A stretch of DNA of 64,000 nucleotides from CALRWV02 sp943371965 (GCA_943371965.1 CALRWV020000005.1:124001-188000); one strand, 5' to 3'. Positions 52,898-62,396 are shown, numbered from the stretch's first letter. Numbers and translations are program-made. Notes: generated by a model not told the origin, from the letters alone.

Positions 52898-54457
52898 ATG
52901 AAAAAAGGGATAGTAATTCTATTGGTTCTCGTTTCCACAGTGTTGATTGCATGGAAGGGAAATGAACCCGCACCCGGCTTCAAAACCAAAATCAGCGAAG
53001 TAAACCTGAAAGCTAACTTAACCTATCTGGCATCCGACGAGCTTGAAGGCAGGGAAGCAGGAACCCGTGCAGAAACAGTTGCATCCGGTTTTATCGCTTC
53101 AGAACTGAAAAAATATGGTGTTCTTCCATTTGGAGATAATGGAACCTATTTCCAGAACTACAACCTTGCCACCACAACCCCGGATTCCACTTCAGAAATC
53201 ATTTTGTTGGATGGATCTGGAAAAGAAATGAAGACCTTCCGTCAGAAAATAGATATCCTTACCGGATCAGGCTGTTTAAAAGATATCAATTTAACAACCG
53301 AGTTTGTTTTTGTCGGATACGGCATTACGGCAGACGAATATCAATATGACGATTATAAAGGACTCGATGTAAAAGGAAAAGTAGTGGTTGCCATTGCAGG
53401 TGAACCTGAAAACGGCAAATCAACTTACTTCAATGGCGCTGATGAATCAAAATATTCTGAAACAGCCACAAAAGTTAAAATCGCTCAGTCAAAAGGTGCA
53501 ATCGCAATTCTCCTGACATCAAAAACGGTTAAAACAAGAGGATGGGATAGAGTAGTAAGAAGAATGACAGCCCCATCAACCGATGTAGCTCCAGACTCAG
53601 AAAGCGGAGTCATTCCTTATTTTATATTGAAAGAAACCACTATCGAACAGTTACTCGCAGGTGGCAAAGCTGACTACAGTTCAATCCTGAAAAGTGTAGA
53701 AAACAAAAGTGATCTTCCAAAATTTGCTTTGACAGGAAAACTGAAATTGAAAATCGGAGCTGAATACAGTGTTCTGACCAAATCAAGAAACATTATCGGA
53801 TTGATTGAAGGAAATGATCCTGTTTTGAAAAACCAGTTTGTTGCGGTCAGTGCGCATTATGATCACGTCGGAGTCAGCAAAGGCGAAGTTTATAACGGTG
53901 CAGATGATGACGGTTCCGGAACAGTTGGTGTTCTCGAAGTTGCCAGAGTTCTTGCTGCGGATAAAAATCACAAAAGATCGTTTCTCGTTATTTTTCATGC
54001 TGCTGAAGAAAAAGGATTGTTGGGTTCAGAATACCTGACCAGTCATTTTGATAAAATGAAAGACATTGTCAGTTTGGTTAATATGGATATGATCGGCAGG
54101 GAATATCAGGACAGCATTCATGTGATTGGTTCCGATAAGCTGAGTAAAGACTATCATAATATTATTGTAGCAGCAAACAAGAAAACTGTAAACATGACTT
54201 TTGACTTCAAATACAACGAGCCCAGTGATCCCAACCGTTTCTATTACAGAAGTGATCATTACAATTATGCAAAAAATGGAATACCGATCGTTTTCTTCTT
54301 TGATGATATGAGACGTGATTACCATCAGGCTTCTGATGAAGTTCAATATATTGATTTTACCAAAATCGCCAAAGTAGCAACTCTGGCATATACCATTTCA
54401 ATGAATGTAGCCAATTTGGATAGCAGACTGAAAGTCGATTCAGAACCCAAAAACTAA
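52898..54457 (+). CDS. M28 family zinc aminopeptidase with PA domain
   Basis: 519 residues. An N-terminal hydrophobic segment (about 3-18) acts as signal peptide or anchor. A protease-associated (PA) domain lies within about 125-265 (TEFVFVGYGITADEYQYDDY, then GKVVVAIAGEPENG). The catalytic part has the zinc-site motifs AHYDHVG (His320), GADDDGSG (335-342), HAAEEKGLLGS, VNMDMIG and RSDHYNYAKNGIP, all present. It releases N-terminal amino acids from peptides. It is divergent from the M14 carboxypeptidase across 278 bp. A repeat-derived hairpin region follows. Confidence 0.92.
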   Translation: MKKGIVILLVLVSTVLIAWKGNEPAPGFKTKISEVNLKANLTYLASDELEGREAGTRAETVASGFIASELKKYGVLPFGDNGTYFQNYNLATTTPDSTSEIILLDGSGKEMKTFRQKIDILTGSGCLKDINLTTEFVFVGYGITADEYQYDDYKGLDVKGKVVVAIAGEPENGKSTYFNGADESKYSETATKVKIAQSKGAIAILLTSKTVKTRGWDRVVRRMTAPSTDVAPDSESGVIPYFILKETTIEQLLAGGKADYSSILKSVENKSDLPKFALTGKLKLKIGAEYSVLTKSRNIIGLIEGNDPVLKNQFVAVSAHYDHVGVSKGEVYNGADDDGSGTVGVLEVARVLAADKNHKRSFLVIFHAAEEKGLLGSEYLTSHFDKMKDIVSLVNMDMIGREYQDSIHVIGSDKLSKDYHNIIVAANKKTVNMTFDFKYNEPSDPNRFYYRSDHYNYAKNGIPIVFFFDDMRRDYHQASDEVQYIDFTKIAKVATLAYTISMNVANLDSRLKVDSEPKN

Positions 54458-54468
54458 AGAAACCCTCT

Positions 54469-54625
54469 CAATCCCCCTTTGAAAAAGGGGGAAGTTTATG
54501 GCATTCGTGTTTTTTATGGAATCAAAATACCTTATGCTTATTTAGTTGCAATGGAACAAAATAATAACAAGTCCCCCTTTTTCAAAGAGCCTGTCCCGAG
54601 TACTCTCGGGAGGGAAACAGGGGGT
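54469..54625. repeat. Composite dispersed repeat with hairpins after the M28 gene
   Basis: ATCCCCCTTTGAAAAAGGGGG (54471-54491) is a hairpin. AGTCCCCCTTTTTCAAAG (54570-54587) repeats its arm. Then comes a nested hairpin around CCCGAGTACTCTCGGG (54595-54610), inside CTGTCCC...GGGAAACAG, followed by GGGGGTTTT. It may terminate M28 transcription. The rest of the 527-bp gap to 54984 holds only the promoter listed next. Confidence 0.6.
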
Positions 54626-54900
54626 TTTAATTTTCGCTGTCCATTATAACACCTTAAACCTAAATTTTATCCCATCCAATTAAAATATAATTTTATCTTT
54701 TTATTTTATTTTTTGTAGTCCTTAAATTATCTTCATGTCAATCGCAATCTTTTGGTGGGTTCTGTTAAAAACAAATTAGAAGCATCCTTAAGTTTGAACA
54801 AGTAACTGTCAGAAAAAATAATTCGGATTGATTATCAATCAATCTTGTCTGAAACCTGATTTTATTTTGTAAATCAGAGGAAAACACCCTCATATTCAGG

Positions 54901-54931
54901 TTTGATTTTCAAATCTAATTTATTACTTTAG
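54901..54931 (+). promoter_or_regulatory. Promoter of the DUF3276-nuo operon
   Basis: TTTG at 54901-54904, 19 nt, TACTTTAG at 54924-54931 (7 of 8 matches to TAnnTTTG), followed by GCGCCCTTGAAAA, a usual initial region in Bacteroidota. The first start codon is 53 nt downstream. Confidence 0.6.
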
Positions 54932-54984
54932 CGCCCTTGAAAAGTAAACGTCCGAGCTATAAGTAAGTGACATATGAGGTAAAT

Positions 54985-55275
54985 GTGGATTCTCAAAAAG
55001 AGGTATTCACGCACCGCGTTCGTGCAGGTAAACGAACCTACTTCTTTGATGTAAAAGTGACCAGAAATTCTGACCACTACATTACGATCACTGAAAGTAA
55101 ACGTGTGGGCGAAAATGAATACGAAAAACATAAAATTTTTCTTTACAGGGAAGACTTTGTAAAGTTTATCAACGCACTTCATGATGTTGTTGATTATATA
55201 GAACAGGAATTTCCGGACGATGAAGTCCGTCAGCATCCTGATTCTACTGAAGAAAATAATTCAGAACAAGTTTAA
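54985..55275 (+). CDS. DUF3276 (PUR-alpha-like) nucleic-acid-binding protein
   Basis: 96 residues, starting with GTG 54985, which has GAGGT 5 nt upstream; GTG 54967 in the same frame lacks one. The family pattern is complete: VFTHRVRAGKRTYFFDVK, then HYITITESKRVGENEYEKHK, then IFLYREDFVKFINALHDVVD, and an acidic tail. The family is related to the Borrelia BpuR protein, which binds single-stranded RNA and DNA through the PUR fold. It leads the nuo operon with only 18 bp to nuoA, so it may control the operon message; that is inference from position. Confidence 0.85.
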   Translation: MDSQKEVFTHRVRAGKRTYFFDVKVTRNSDHYITITESKRVGENEYEKHKIFLYREDFVKFINALHDVVDYIEQEFPDDEVRQHPDSTEENNSEQV

Positions 55276-55293
55276 AATATTGAAAGCTGCACT

Positions 55294-55758
55294 ATGGCAA
55301 ATCAAATCACGCAGTTCGGATATGTTCTCATCTTTATGGTTATTGGCGTTGCCTTCGTGGTAATTGGCTTTTTAACCGCCCGTCTTTTAAGACCATCCAG
55401 ACCCAATCCTGAAAAACTGTCTTCCTATGAGTGTGGTGAAGAAGTTGTAGGTTCCTCGTGGGTACAGTTCAATATCCGCTTTTATGTTGTTGCGCTAATC
55501 TTTATCCTGTTTGATGTGGAAGTTGTATTCTTATTTCCATGGGCAACGGTTTTTAAAGAAATGGGACATTTTGCTTTCTATGAAATGATGCTGTTTGTCG
55601 GGATTCTGGTTTTGGGATTGGCTTACGCATGGGTTCGTGGTGATCTTGAATGGGTTCGTCCTAATCCAACTGTTCCAACTCTTGAACCAAAAGAAATTAA
55701 AGCACGTCGGCAGCGTGAAGCAGTAGCTGCTGTTCCTGAAGCTGAAATAAAGTCATAA
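55294..55758 (+). CDS. nuoA: NADH-quinone oxidoreductase subunit A
   Basis: 154-residue membrane subunit of respiratory complex I with three helices. The signature RPNPEKLSSYECGEEVVGSSWVQ lies in the first loop (conserved Cys of the quinone-gate loop), followed by FNIRFYVVALIFILFDVEVV and FLFPWA. The C-terminal 35 residues (WVRPNPTVPTLEPKEIKARR onward) form a charged tail longer than usual. First nuo gene, 18 bp after the DUF3276 gene. Confidence 0.95.
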   Translation: MANQITQFGYVLIFMVIGVAFVVIGFLTARLLRPSRPNPEKLSSYECGEEVVGSSWVQFNIRFYVVALIFILFDVEVVFLFPWATVFKEMGHFAFYEMMLFVGILVLGLAYAWVRGDLEWVRPNPTVPTLEPKEIKARRQREAVAAVPEAEIKS

Positions 55759-55767
55759 AGGGAAATT

Positions 55768-56265
55768 ATGGGTTTACTTGATAAAAAATTTGATAAAGGC
55801 GGCGTAGTAATTACGGCTGCTGATAATGTTTTGAACTGGGCACGTTTATCTTCCATGTGGCCAATGGGTTTTGGTTTGGCGTGTTGTGCCATCGAAATGA
55901 TGTCAACCATGTCTTCCGCTTATGATCTCGACCGTTTTGGAATTATTCCCCGCCCTTCTCCCCGCCAATCAGATGTAATGATTGTTGCCGGAACCGTTAC
56001 TTTCAAAATGAGTGAACGTGTAAAAAGACTTTACGAACAAATGCCTGAACCCCGTTATGTGATTTCAATGGGTTCCTGCTCAAATTCTGGTGGCCCTTAC
56101 TGGCAACACGGTTATCATGTCGTTAAAAGCGTAAGCAGAATAATTCCGGTTGATGTTTATGTTCCCGGATGTCCTCCAAGACCGGAAGCCTTGATTGGTG
56201 GACTTCTAATGCTACAGGATATAATCAGAAAAGAAACTATGGTGAAATCCAATGCAACCGTCTGA
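55768..56265 (+). CDS. nuoB: NADH-quinone oxidoreductase subunit B
   Basis: 165 residues. Peripheral-arm subunit that carries iron-sulfur cluster N2, the last electron carrier before quinone. The four cluster ligands are Cys39-Cys40 (GLACCAIEM), Cys104 (MGSCSNSGG) and Cys135 (VPGCPPRPE), all present. It overlaps nuoC by 14 bases. Confidence 0.97.
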   Translation: MGLLDKKFDKGGVVITAADNVLNWARLSSMWPMGFGLACCAIEMMSTMSSAYDLDRFGIIPRPSPRQSDVMIVAGTVTFKMSERVKRLYEQMPEPRYVISMGSCSNSGGPYWQHGYHVVKSVSRIIPVDVYVPGCPPRPEALIGGLLMLQDIIRKETMVKSNATV

Positions 56266-56734
56266 AATTTATAACTTACTGAAACAGCAGGACTTTGCTG
56301 ACAAAATATTGTCATTTGAAGAAACGGCCATTCAACCTGGAATAACTGTTGATCCATGGTATTTAGAAGATATCTGTTACTTTTTGCGTGATGACGAAAG
56401 AACCGCTTTAACCTCACTCTCATGTCTTTCAGGAATGGATTACGGCGCAGGAAAAGATCTCGGCGTTGTTTATCATCTCAATTCGATGAAACACAATCAC
56501 TCTTTTGTAATTAAAGTCAGACTTTCCCGCGAAACGCCAAAAGTTCCTACCATCGAACACATTTTCAAAGCTGCAAACTGGCATGAACGTGAAGCTTTCG
56601 ATTTGTATGGAATTGTTTTTGAAAACCATCCTGATTTGAGAAGAATCCTGTGTCCTGATGATTGGGAAGGGTTTCCTCTGAGAAAAGATTATAAAGTGGC
56701 TGAATACTATCACGGTGTAAAAGTACCGTATTAA
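56252..56734 (+). CDS. nuoC: NADH-quinone oxidoreductase subunit C
   Basis: 160-residue 30-kDa-type subunit of the peripheral arm. The C-terminal family motif is clear: WHEREAFDLYGIVFENHPDL, then RRILCPDDWEGFPLRKDY. It is separate from nuoD, not fused. It supports the nuoB/D interface and has no cofactor. Confidence 0.94.
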   Translation: MQPSEIYNLLKQQDFADKILSFEETAIQPGITVDPWYLEDICYFLRDDERTALTSLSCLSGMDYGAGKDLGVVYHLNSMKHNHSFVIKVRLSRETPKVPTIEHIFKAANWHEREAFDLYGIVFENHPDLRRILCPDDWEGFPLRKDYKVAEYYHGVKVPY

Positions 56735-56768
56735 TCAAAAACTGAATTTAACAGTCGGGTAAACTGCA

Positions 56769-57896
56769 ATGGCTGAAATGAAAACCGAAGAGATGATTAT
56801 TAACATGGGTCCGCAACACCCGTCAACGCACGGTGTGTTAAGACTCGAATTGATAACAGACGGGGAAATCGTAAAACACGTTACTCCTCATTTGGGTTAT
56901 CTTCACAGATGTTTTGAAAAACACTGCGAAGAATTGTCTTACGCTCAAATTATTCCATTTACAGATAGGATGGATTATCTGGCTTCGATGAACAATAATT
57001 TCGCGTTCAATCTTGCCGTTGAAAAGCTCTGCAAAATTGAAGTTCCGAGAAAAGTTGATTTTATCCGTGTCATTGTCGCAGAATTGAACCGTATTGCTTC
57101 TCACCTGGTAGCAATTGGTACTTTCGGTCTTGATATCGGCGCAGTAACCCCGTTTTTGTGGTGTTTCCGTGACCGTGAAATTATTCTGAATCTGTTTGAA
57201 AAACTTTCAGGTGCAAGACTTTTATACAATTACATCTGGCCGGGTGGAGTTGCGCGTGACTTCCCGAAAACTTACCGTCAGGAAACACAGGAATTTTTGA
57301 CTTATTTCAAACCAAAAGTCCGTGATTTGAATAATTTATTGACAAGCAACAGCATTTTTATCAGTAGAACTGCAAATGTCGGGGTTCTTCCTGCTGATGT
57401 AGCCATCAATTACAACTGTACCGGTCCTGTTCTTCGTGGTTCCGGAGTAAAATGGGATTTGAGAAAAGACGACCCATATTCAATTTATTCCGAATTTGAT
57501 TTCGATATTCCGGTTGGAAAAGGCGAAATGGGACAAGTTGGAGATGTTTGGGATCGTTATATTGTCCGTTGCAGGGAAATGGAAGAATCAATAAAAATTA
57601 TCGAACAGGCACTAGCGAAATTTCCTGATGAAGATACTTCTGATGTTCAAGCTGGGGTTCCAAGAAGAGTTAAAGGACCTGTCGGTGAAGTTTATGCACG
57701 TTCAGAAAATCCACGCGGCGAACTTGGATTCTACATTGTTTCTGATGGCGGTGTAAAACCGTACAGAGTAAAAGCAAAATCACCTTGTTTTGTAAATCTG
57801 GCTGTAGTTCCTGCATTAAGTCAGGGAGTGATGGTTTCAGATATTATTGCAATTTTGGGTTCCATAGATATCGTTTTAGGCGAAATTGACCGATAG
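56769..57896 (+). CDS. nuoD: NADH-quinone oxidoreductase subunit D
   Basis: 375 residues. The 49-kDa subunit, which forms the quinone-binding site with nuoB. Recognised by INMGPQHPSTHGVLRLEL at the start (with the quinone-site His in HPSTHG), LGYLHRCFEK, PFTDRMDYLASMNNNF and LPADVAINYNCTGPVLRGSG. The end SDIIAILGSIDIVLGEIDR is also typical, and length is normal. Confidence 0.96.
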   Translation: MAEMKTEEMIINMGPQHPSTHGVLRLELITDGEIVKHVTPHLGYLHRCFEKHCEELSYAQIIPFTDRMDYLASMNNNFAFNLAVEKLCKIEVPRKVDFIRVIVAELNRIASHLVAIGTFGLDIGAVTPFLWCFRDREIILNLFEKLSGARLLYNYIWPGGVARDFPKTYRQETQEFLTYFKPKVRDLNNLLTSNSIFISRTANVGVLPADVAINYNCTGPVLRGSGVKWDLRKDDPYSIYSEFDFDIPVGKGEMGQVGDVWDRYIVRCREMEESIKIIEQALAKFPDEDTSDVQAGVPRRVKGPVGEVYARSENPRGELGFYIVSDGGVKPYRVKAKSPCFVNLAVVPALSQGVMVSDIIAILGSIDIVLGEIDR

Positions 57897-57908
57897 GAAA
57901 ATATTTTT

Positions 57909-58976
57909 ATGCATGATTTCGTAGTAAATACTTTAGGAGTTGGTGCTTTAGCTGCACTTTTGGGCATCCCCGCAGACAGCGTGTGGGTGACCGTAATTGC
58001 GTGTATTGTTCCCCTTATTTACATCATCGTTTTTGCTTTGGCTGCAGTTTATGCAGAACGTAAAGTTTCCGCGTGGATTCAAAACCGTGTTGGTCCTGTA
58101 GAAACCGGTCCTTTGGGATTACTTCAGACCTCTGCTGATATTTTAAAATTGATGCTGAAAGAAGATATCGTTCCTACCGCTGCTGACAAAATTCTTTTTG
58201 TGGTTGCTCCCGTAATCGTTTTTGTTGGATCTTATGCTGCAATGGCTGCTTTTCCATGGTCAGAAGGATATGTTGGTGCTGATTTGAATGTTGGTATTTT
58301 CTATATTCTGGCAATTTCATCATTGGTCGTTGTTGGTTTGTTGATGGCGGGTTGGGGATCAAACAACAAATGGTCACTTTATGGTGCAGTCCGTTCAACA
58401 GCGCAAATTGTTTCCTATGAAATTCCTGCCGGATTGGCCGTCATGACTGCTGTGATTTTTGCCGGAACTTTGAATATGAACGGCATCATCATGGCTCAGG
58501 CAGGGATACCAATTGGTGCAGCATTTCATAGTCCTTTTTTATTTGTGGCCTTTATTATTTATTACATCGCATCCTTGGCGGAAGTAAACAGAACACCATT
58601 CGATTTGCCTGAAGCTGAATCTGAACTGGTTGCTGGATATCATACTGAATATACAGGTATGAAATTCGCCATCTTTTTCCTTTCAGAATATGCCAACATG
58701 TTTATCGTTTCTGGTATTGCGGTCGCCCTGTTTTTGGGTGGATGGCTGACTCCTTGGGGAACTGTTCCAACCGAGTTTATTGGTATTCCAGGTTATGCTT
58801 GGGGTGCTTTGATCATGATGGTAAAAGCATTGTTTTTCGTGTTTGTTCAAATGTGGATCCGTTGGACTTTACCGCGTTTCCGTGTTGACCAAATGATGTA
58901 TTTGTGCTGGAAGGTTTTAATGCCAATCGCTTTTGTTTGTTTGATTGGTCAGGCAGCAATCGAAACATTTTTATAA
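57909..58976 (+). CDS. nuoH: NADH-quinone oxidoreductase subunit H
   Basis: 355-residue membrane subunit with about eight helices that links the quinone site to the proton-pumping arm. Signatures: AERKVSAWIQNRVGPVETGP, LGLLQTSADILKLMLKEDI, AEVNRTPFDLPEAESELVAG and YHTEYTGMKFAIFFLSEYAN. The start codon is 13 bp after nuoD. Confidence 0.96.
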   Translation: MHDFVVNTLGVGALAALLGIPADSVWVTVIACIVPLIYIIVFALAAVYAERKVSAWIQNRVGPVETGPLGLLQTSADILKLMLKEDIVPTAADKILFVVAPVIVFVGSYAAMAAFPWSEGYVGADLNVGIFYILAISSLVVVGLLMAGWGSNNKWSLYGAVRSTAQIVSYEIPAGLAVMTAVIFAGTLNMNGIIMAQAGIPIGAAFHSPFLFVAFIIYYIASLAEVNRTPFDLPEAESELVAGYHTEYTGMKFAIFFLSEYANMFIVSGIAVALFLGGWLTPWGTVPTEFIGIPGYAWGALIMMVKALFFVFVQMWIRWTLPRFRVDQMMYLCWKVLMPIAFVCLIGQAAIETFL

Positions 58977-58997
58977 ATTTTTGATTTAAGGTTTACT

Positions 58998-59567
58998 ATG
59001 GCTGGATATGTAAAATCAATTGTCAGTGGAATTACAAGTACCGTTGGCGGTATGTATTTGACCGGCAAGGAAATGATAAAATTCAAGAATGTAACGGTAA
59101 AATATCCGCACGAGAGTTTACCTGTTCCTGATACCGGAAGATATCGTCTTCACAATAATTTTGATGAATGTATAGGATGCAATCAGTGCGCCAATGCATG
59201 TCCTGTTTCCTGTATCGAAATCAAATCATTTAAACGTCTTGATAAGGATGTTGAAACTGTAAAGGAAACCCAAAAGAAACGTTTGTGGGTTGAACAGTTC
59301 GATATTGATATGTCAAAATGTATGTTTTGCGGATTGTGCACCTGGCCTTGTCCAACCGAGTGTTTGACAATGACCAAAGTTTATGATTATTCTGCAACCG
59401 ATTTTCATGATCACATATACAAATTCAGCGATCACACTCCTGCATTGATTGCAGAGAAAAAAGCGGATTTGGAGGCATTTAACGCAGAACAGGCAGCAAA
59501 AAAAGCTGCAGCGGCTGCGGCTCCAAAACCGGAAGCACCAAAACCTGCTGCTCCAACTGCTGAATAA
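58998..59567 (+). CDS. nuoI: NADH-quinone oxidoreductase subunit I
   Basis: 189 residues. Holds clusters N6a and N6b in two 4Fe-4S motifs: Cys58/61/64 with Cys68 (CIGCNQCANACP) and Cys108/111/114 with Cys118 (CMFCGLCTWPCP). Extra cysteines at 72 and 122 lie next to each cluster. After residue 160 the protein has an Ala/Lys/Pro-rich tail (QAAKKAAAAAAPKPEAPK) that is not part of the core fold. Confidence 0.95.
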   Translation: MAGYVKSIVSGITSTVGGMYLTGKEMIKFKNVTVKYPHESLPVPDTGRYRLHNNFDECIGCNQCANACPVSCIEIKSFKRLDKDVETVKETQKKRLWVEQFDIDMSKCMFCGLCTWPCPTECLTMTKVYDYSATDFHDHIYKFSDHTPALIAEKKADLEAFNAEQAAKKAAAAAAPKPEAPKPAAPTAE

Positions 59568-59586
59568 ATCAAATTAAGGAAAAACC

Positions 59587-60090
59587 ATGATTGAAGTTCT
59601 TTTCTGGTGTCTGTCTGCCATCATCGTCATTTCTGCAGCGGCAACTGTATTTTCAAAAAGTATCATTTATTCAGCCTTCTCCCTGATTTTTACCTTTCTT
59701 GGAGTTGCAGGAATTTATGTAATTCTGAATGCTGATTTTCTTGCTGTAACCCAAATCATGGTTTACGTTGGCGGAATTCTGACACTGCTTCTTTTTGGGG
59801 TGATGCTGACCAATAAAATTACCATGATGAGTCTGAAAACAGATGTTACCAATTTCATTCCAGGACTTTTAATTGCCGCAACTGTTCTTACCAGTTTGAT
59901 TTATGTGATCTGGTCAGGTGCTTTTATTGCTTCGGCTCCAAAGGATACCTGGAACACTACTGTTCAGGAAATTGGTAAACTGACCATCACCCAATATGTT
60001 CTTCCTTTTGAAGTTGTATCCATTGTCCTGCTGATAGCATTGATTGGTGCGGCTTACATGGCAAGAAAAGATAAACCGGCAAACGACTGA
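59587..60090 (+). CDS. nuoJ: NADH-quinone oxidoreductase subunit J
   Basis: 167-residue membrane subunit with five helices. Typical stretches: VFSKSIIYSAFSLIFTFLGV, then FLAVTQIMVYVGGILTLLLF with the conserved Tyr, then LPFEVVSIVLLIALIGAAYM. It forms part of the link between quinone site and antiporter-like subunits. Confidence 0.94.
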   Translation: MIEVLFWCLSAIIVISAAATVFSKSIIYSAFSLIFTFLGVAGIYVILNADFLAVTQIMVYVGGILTLLLFGVMLTNKITMMSLKTDVTNFIPGLLIAATVLTSLIYVIWSGAFIASAPKDTWNTTVQEIGKLTITQYVLPFEVVSIVLLIALIGAAYMARKDKPAND

Positions 60091-60116
60091 TTTTGTAAAT
60101 TTTAAAGGATTTAACC

Positions 60117-60425
60117 TTGGAATCACTCACTCTTAATCATTTTCTTACACTGAGCGCAGTTTTATTTTCGCTCGGTTTGTTTGGGGTAATGACCCGCAGA
60201 AATGCTGTCGTCGTTTTGATGGGAATCGAACTTATCCTGAATTCAGCCAACATCAATCTGATTGCATTTTCGAAATACAATGGAAATCTCGATGGTCAAA
60301 TGTTCGCAATTTTTGTGATTATTCTGGCAGCTTGTGAAGCAGCTATTGCTTTGGCTATCATTTTAAATATTTATTCAAACTTCAAGACAGTAAATCTTGA
60401 TGATATCGACAACATGAAAGAATGA
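60117..60425 (+). CDS. nuoK: NADH-quinone oxidoreductase subunit K
   Basis: 102 residues, three helices, related to MrpC. The conserved glutamates of the proton path are in MGIELILNSANINLIAF and LAACEAAIALAI. It starts with TTG 60117, supported by AAGGA nine nt upstream; no ATG fits the conserved N-terminus. Confidence 0.94.
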   Translation: MESLTLNHFLTLSAVLFSLGLFGVMTRRNAVVVLMGIELILNSANINLIAFSKYNGNLDGQMFAIFVIILAACEAAIALAIILNIYSNFKTVNLDDIDNMKE

Positions 60426-60443
60426 TTTTGAAAGTTTAACTTT

Positions 60444-62396
60444 ATGCAAGAAACCATTATTAATTTATCGATTTGGATTCTCTTTCTTCCGGTAATCAGT
60501 TACCTGGTCCAAATTGCGTTTGGTAAAAAATTCCTTCCTCGTCAGGGCGATTTTATTGCGACTTCCTTTTTAGGAGTTGCATTGGCATTCGCTGTTTACA
60601 TTTTCGCACATTTCTTCAGTACAGGTGATCCAAACTTGGCATATCACTGGTCATTTACTTGGTTAAATTTGGGAAAAGAGTGGTCAATCAATCTTGGAAT
60701 TACTATTGATAACATGACAGCTGTTATGCTGGTGATTGTTACGTTAATTTCTTTTCTAGTTCATCTGTTTTCAATTGGTTATATGCACGATGACAGCAGG
60801 TATGCAACCTATTTTGGATACCTCGGAATTTTCACCTTCTCCATGTTGGGAATTGTACTTTCTGATAACCTTTTCAGCATTTACATTTTCTGGGAATTGG
60901 TTGGACTTTCATCCTACTTATTGATCGGTTTTTGGTTTCACAAAGATTCAGCTGCTAAAGCATCAACCAAAGCATTTGTTACCAACAGAATCGGTGATGT
61001 TGGAATGTGGTTGGGAATCCTGATTATCTGGAGCCAATTCCATACCGTTAATTTGAATGAAGTTTTTGAGCATATTAAAGCAGGACATTTTGGATTGTCA
61101 GAAACCTGGTTGACCGCTGCAGGAATATTGCTGTTCATGGGTTGTGTCGGAAAATCAGCCCAATTTCCATTACATGTTTGGTTGCCTGACGCAATGGAAG
61201 GTCCGACACCAGTTTCAGCGTTGATCCATGCCGCTACCATGGTTGCTGCAGGTGTTTATTTTGTTGCCAGAATTTTTGTTATGCTGACTCCAGATGCCTT
61301 AACTGTTATTGCTTTTGTTGGTGGATTTACCGCTATTATGGCAGCGACAATGGCTCTCACCCAAAACGATATCAAACGTATTTTGGCATATTCAACCGTT
61401 TCACAATTGGGTTACATGGTTATGGGGCTAGGAGTTGGAGCATATTCAGCTGCAATCTTCCATTTGATGACTCACGCATTTTTCAAAGCTTGTCTGTTCC
61501 TTGGTTCCGGTGCAGTCATTCATGCTATGCACCACGAACAGGATATCAGGAACATGGGTGGTTTGCGCAAAAAACTCCCAATCACTTTTTACACTTATAT
61601 AATTGCAACCGCCGCACTTGCCGGACTACCATTTTTCTCAGGTTTCTTATCCAAAGATGCTATCATTGCAGGTGGATTCGGTTGGGCAGAATTCAATGGT
61701 GGTGGAATTTACTCTTTAGTACCAATGATGGGATTGGCTGCTGCATTTATGACTGCTTTTTATATGGGAAGACAGGTTTTTATCGTTTTCTTTGGCGAAC
61801 CGAAAGATCATCACAAATACGAACATGCACATGAAGTTAGTCCAGTTATGTATTTGCCTTTAATTTTACTTGCCGGATTATCACTTTTCCCATTATTCAG
61901 TTTCAATCCGTTTGATGGAGCACATGGCTGGTTCATGACTTTGATTCCAACACCTGATTCAATTGTTCCTTTTATAGATGGAGCGTTCAGAAATACTGAT
62001 ATTGCAGAAGCAGCACATCACGCACATTGGTCAACTGTTATTTCATCAATTTCGGTAGCTTTAATTGGATTGTTTATTGCTTACATCATGTACATCAGAA
62101 AATCGGTTGATCCTGATAAATTGATGAATTCACTAAAACCATTATACAAATTCTCTTTGAATAAATGGTATTTCGATGAATTGTATGATGCTACCGTTAT
62201 TAAAGGAAATGTAGCATTGGCAAAAATTTCAGCTTTCTTCGATGCATTGGTTGTTGATGGAATTGTAAATCTAACAGCTTACATGATCGGCTTGTTTGGT
62301 TTGGTTGTCAGAAAATTCCAAAGCGGGAAAGTTCAAAGTTATGTCGCAATGGCTTTGATCGGTGTTTTGGTCTTTTTCTTTTTCAGAGGTTTTTAA
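60444..62396 (+). CDS. nuoL: NADH-quinone oxidoreductase subunit L
   Basis: 650-residue antiporter-like proton-pumping subunit at the distal end of complex I. Clear motifs: DNMTAVMLVIVTLISFLVHL, FSIGYMHDDSRYATYFGYLG, FWELVGLSSYLLIGFWFHKD, GKSAQFPLHVWLPDAMEGPT and LIHAATMVAAGVYFVARIF. The long amphipathic C-terminal helix region is present (from about 500). Length is normal. Confidence 0.96.
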   Translation: MQETIINLSIWILFLPVISYLVQIAFGKKFLPRQGDFIATSFLGVALAFAVYIFAHFFSTGDPNLAYHWSFTWLNLGKEWSINLGITIDNMTAVMLVIVTLISFLVHLFSIGYMHDDSRYATYFGYLGIFTFSMLGIVLSDNLFSIYIFWELVGLSSYLLIGFWFHKDSAAKASTKAFVTNRIGDVGMWLGILIIWSQFHTVNLNEVFEHIKAGHFGLSETWLTAAGILLFMGCVGKSAQFPLHVWLPDAMEGPTPVSALIHAATMVAAGVYFVARIFVMLTPDALTVIAFVGGFTAIMAATMALTQNDIKRILAYSTVSQLGYMVMGLGVGAYSAAIFHLMTHAFFKACLFLGSGAVIHAMHHEQDIRNMGGLRKKLPITFYTYIIATAALAGLPFFSGFLSKDAIIAGGFGWAEFNGGGIYSLVPMMGLAAAFMTAFYMGRQVFIVFFGEPKDHHKYEHAHEVSPVMYLPLILLAGLSLFPLFSFNPFDGAHGWFMTLIPTPDSIVPFIDGAFRNTDIAEAAHHAHWSTVISSISVALIGLFIAYIMYIRKSVDPDKLMNSLKPLYKFSLNKWYFDELYDATVIKGNVALAKISAFFDALVVDGIVNLTAYMIGLFGLVVRKFQSGKVQSYVAMALIGVLVFFFFRGF

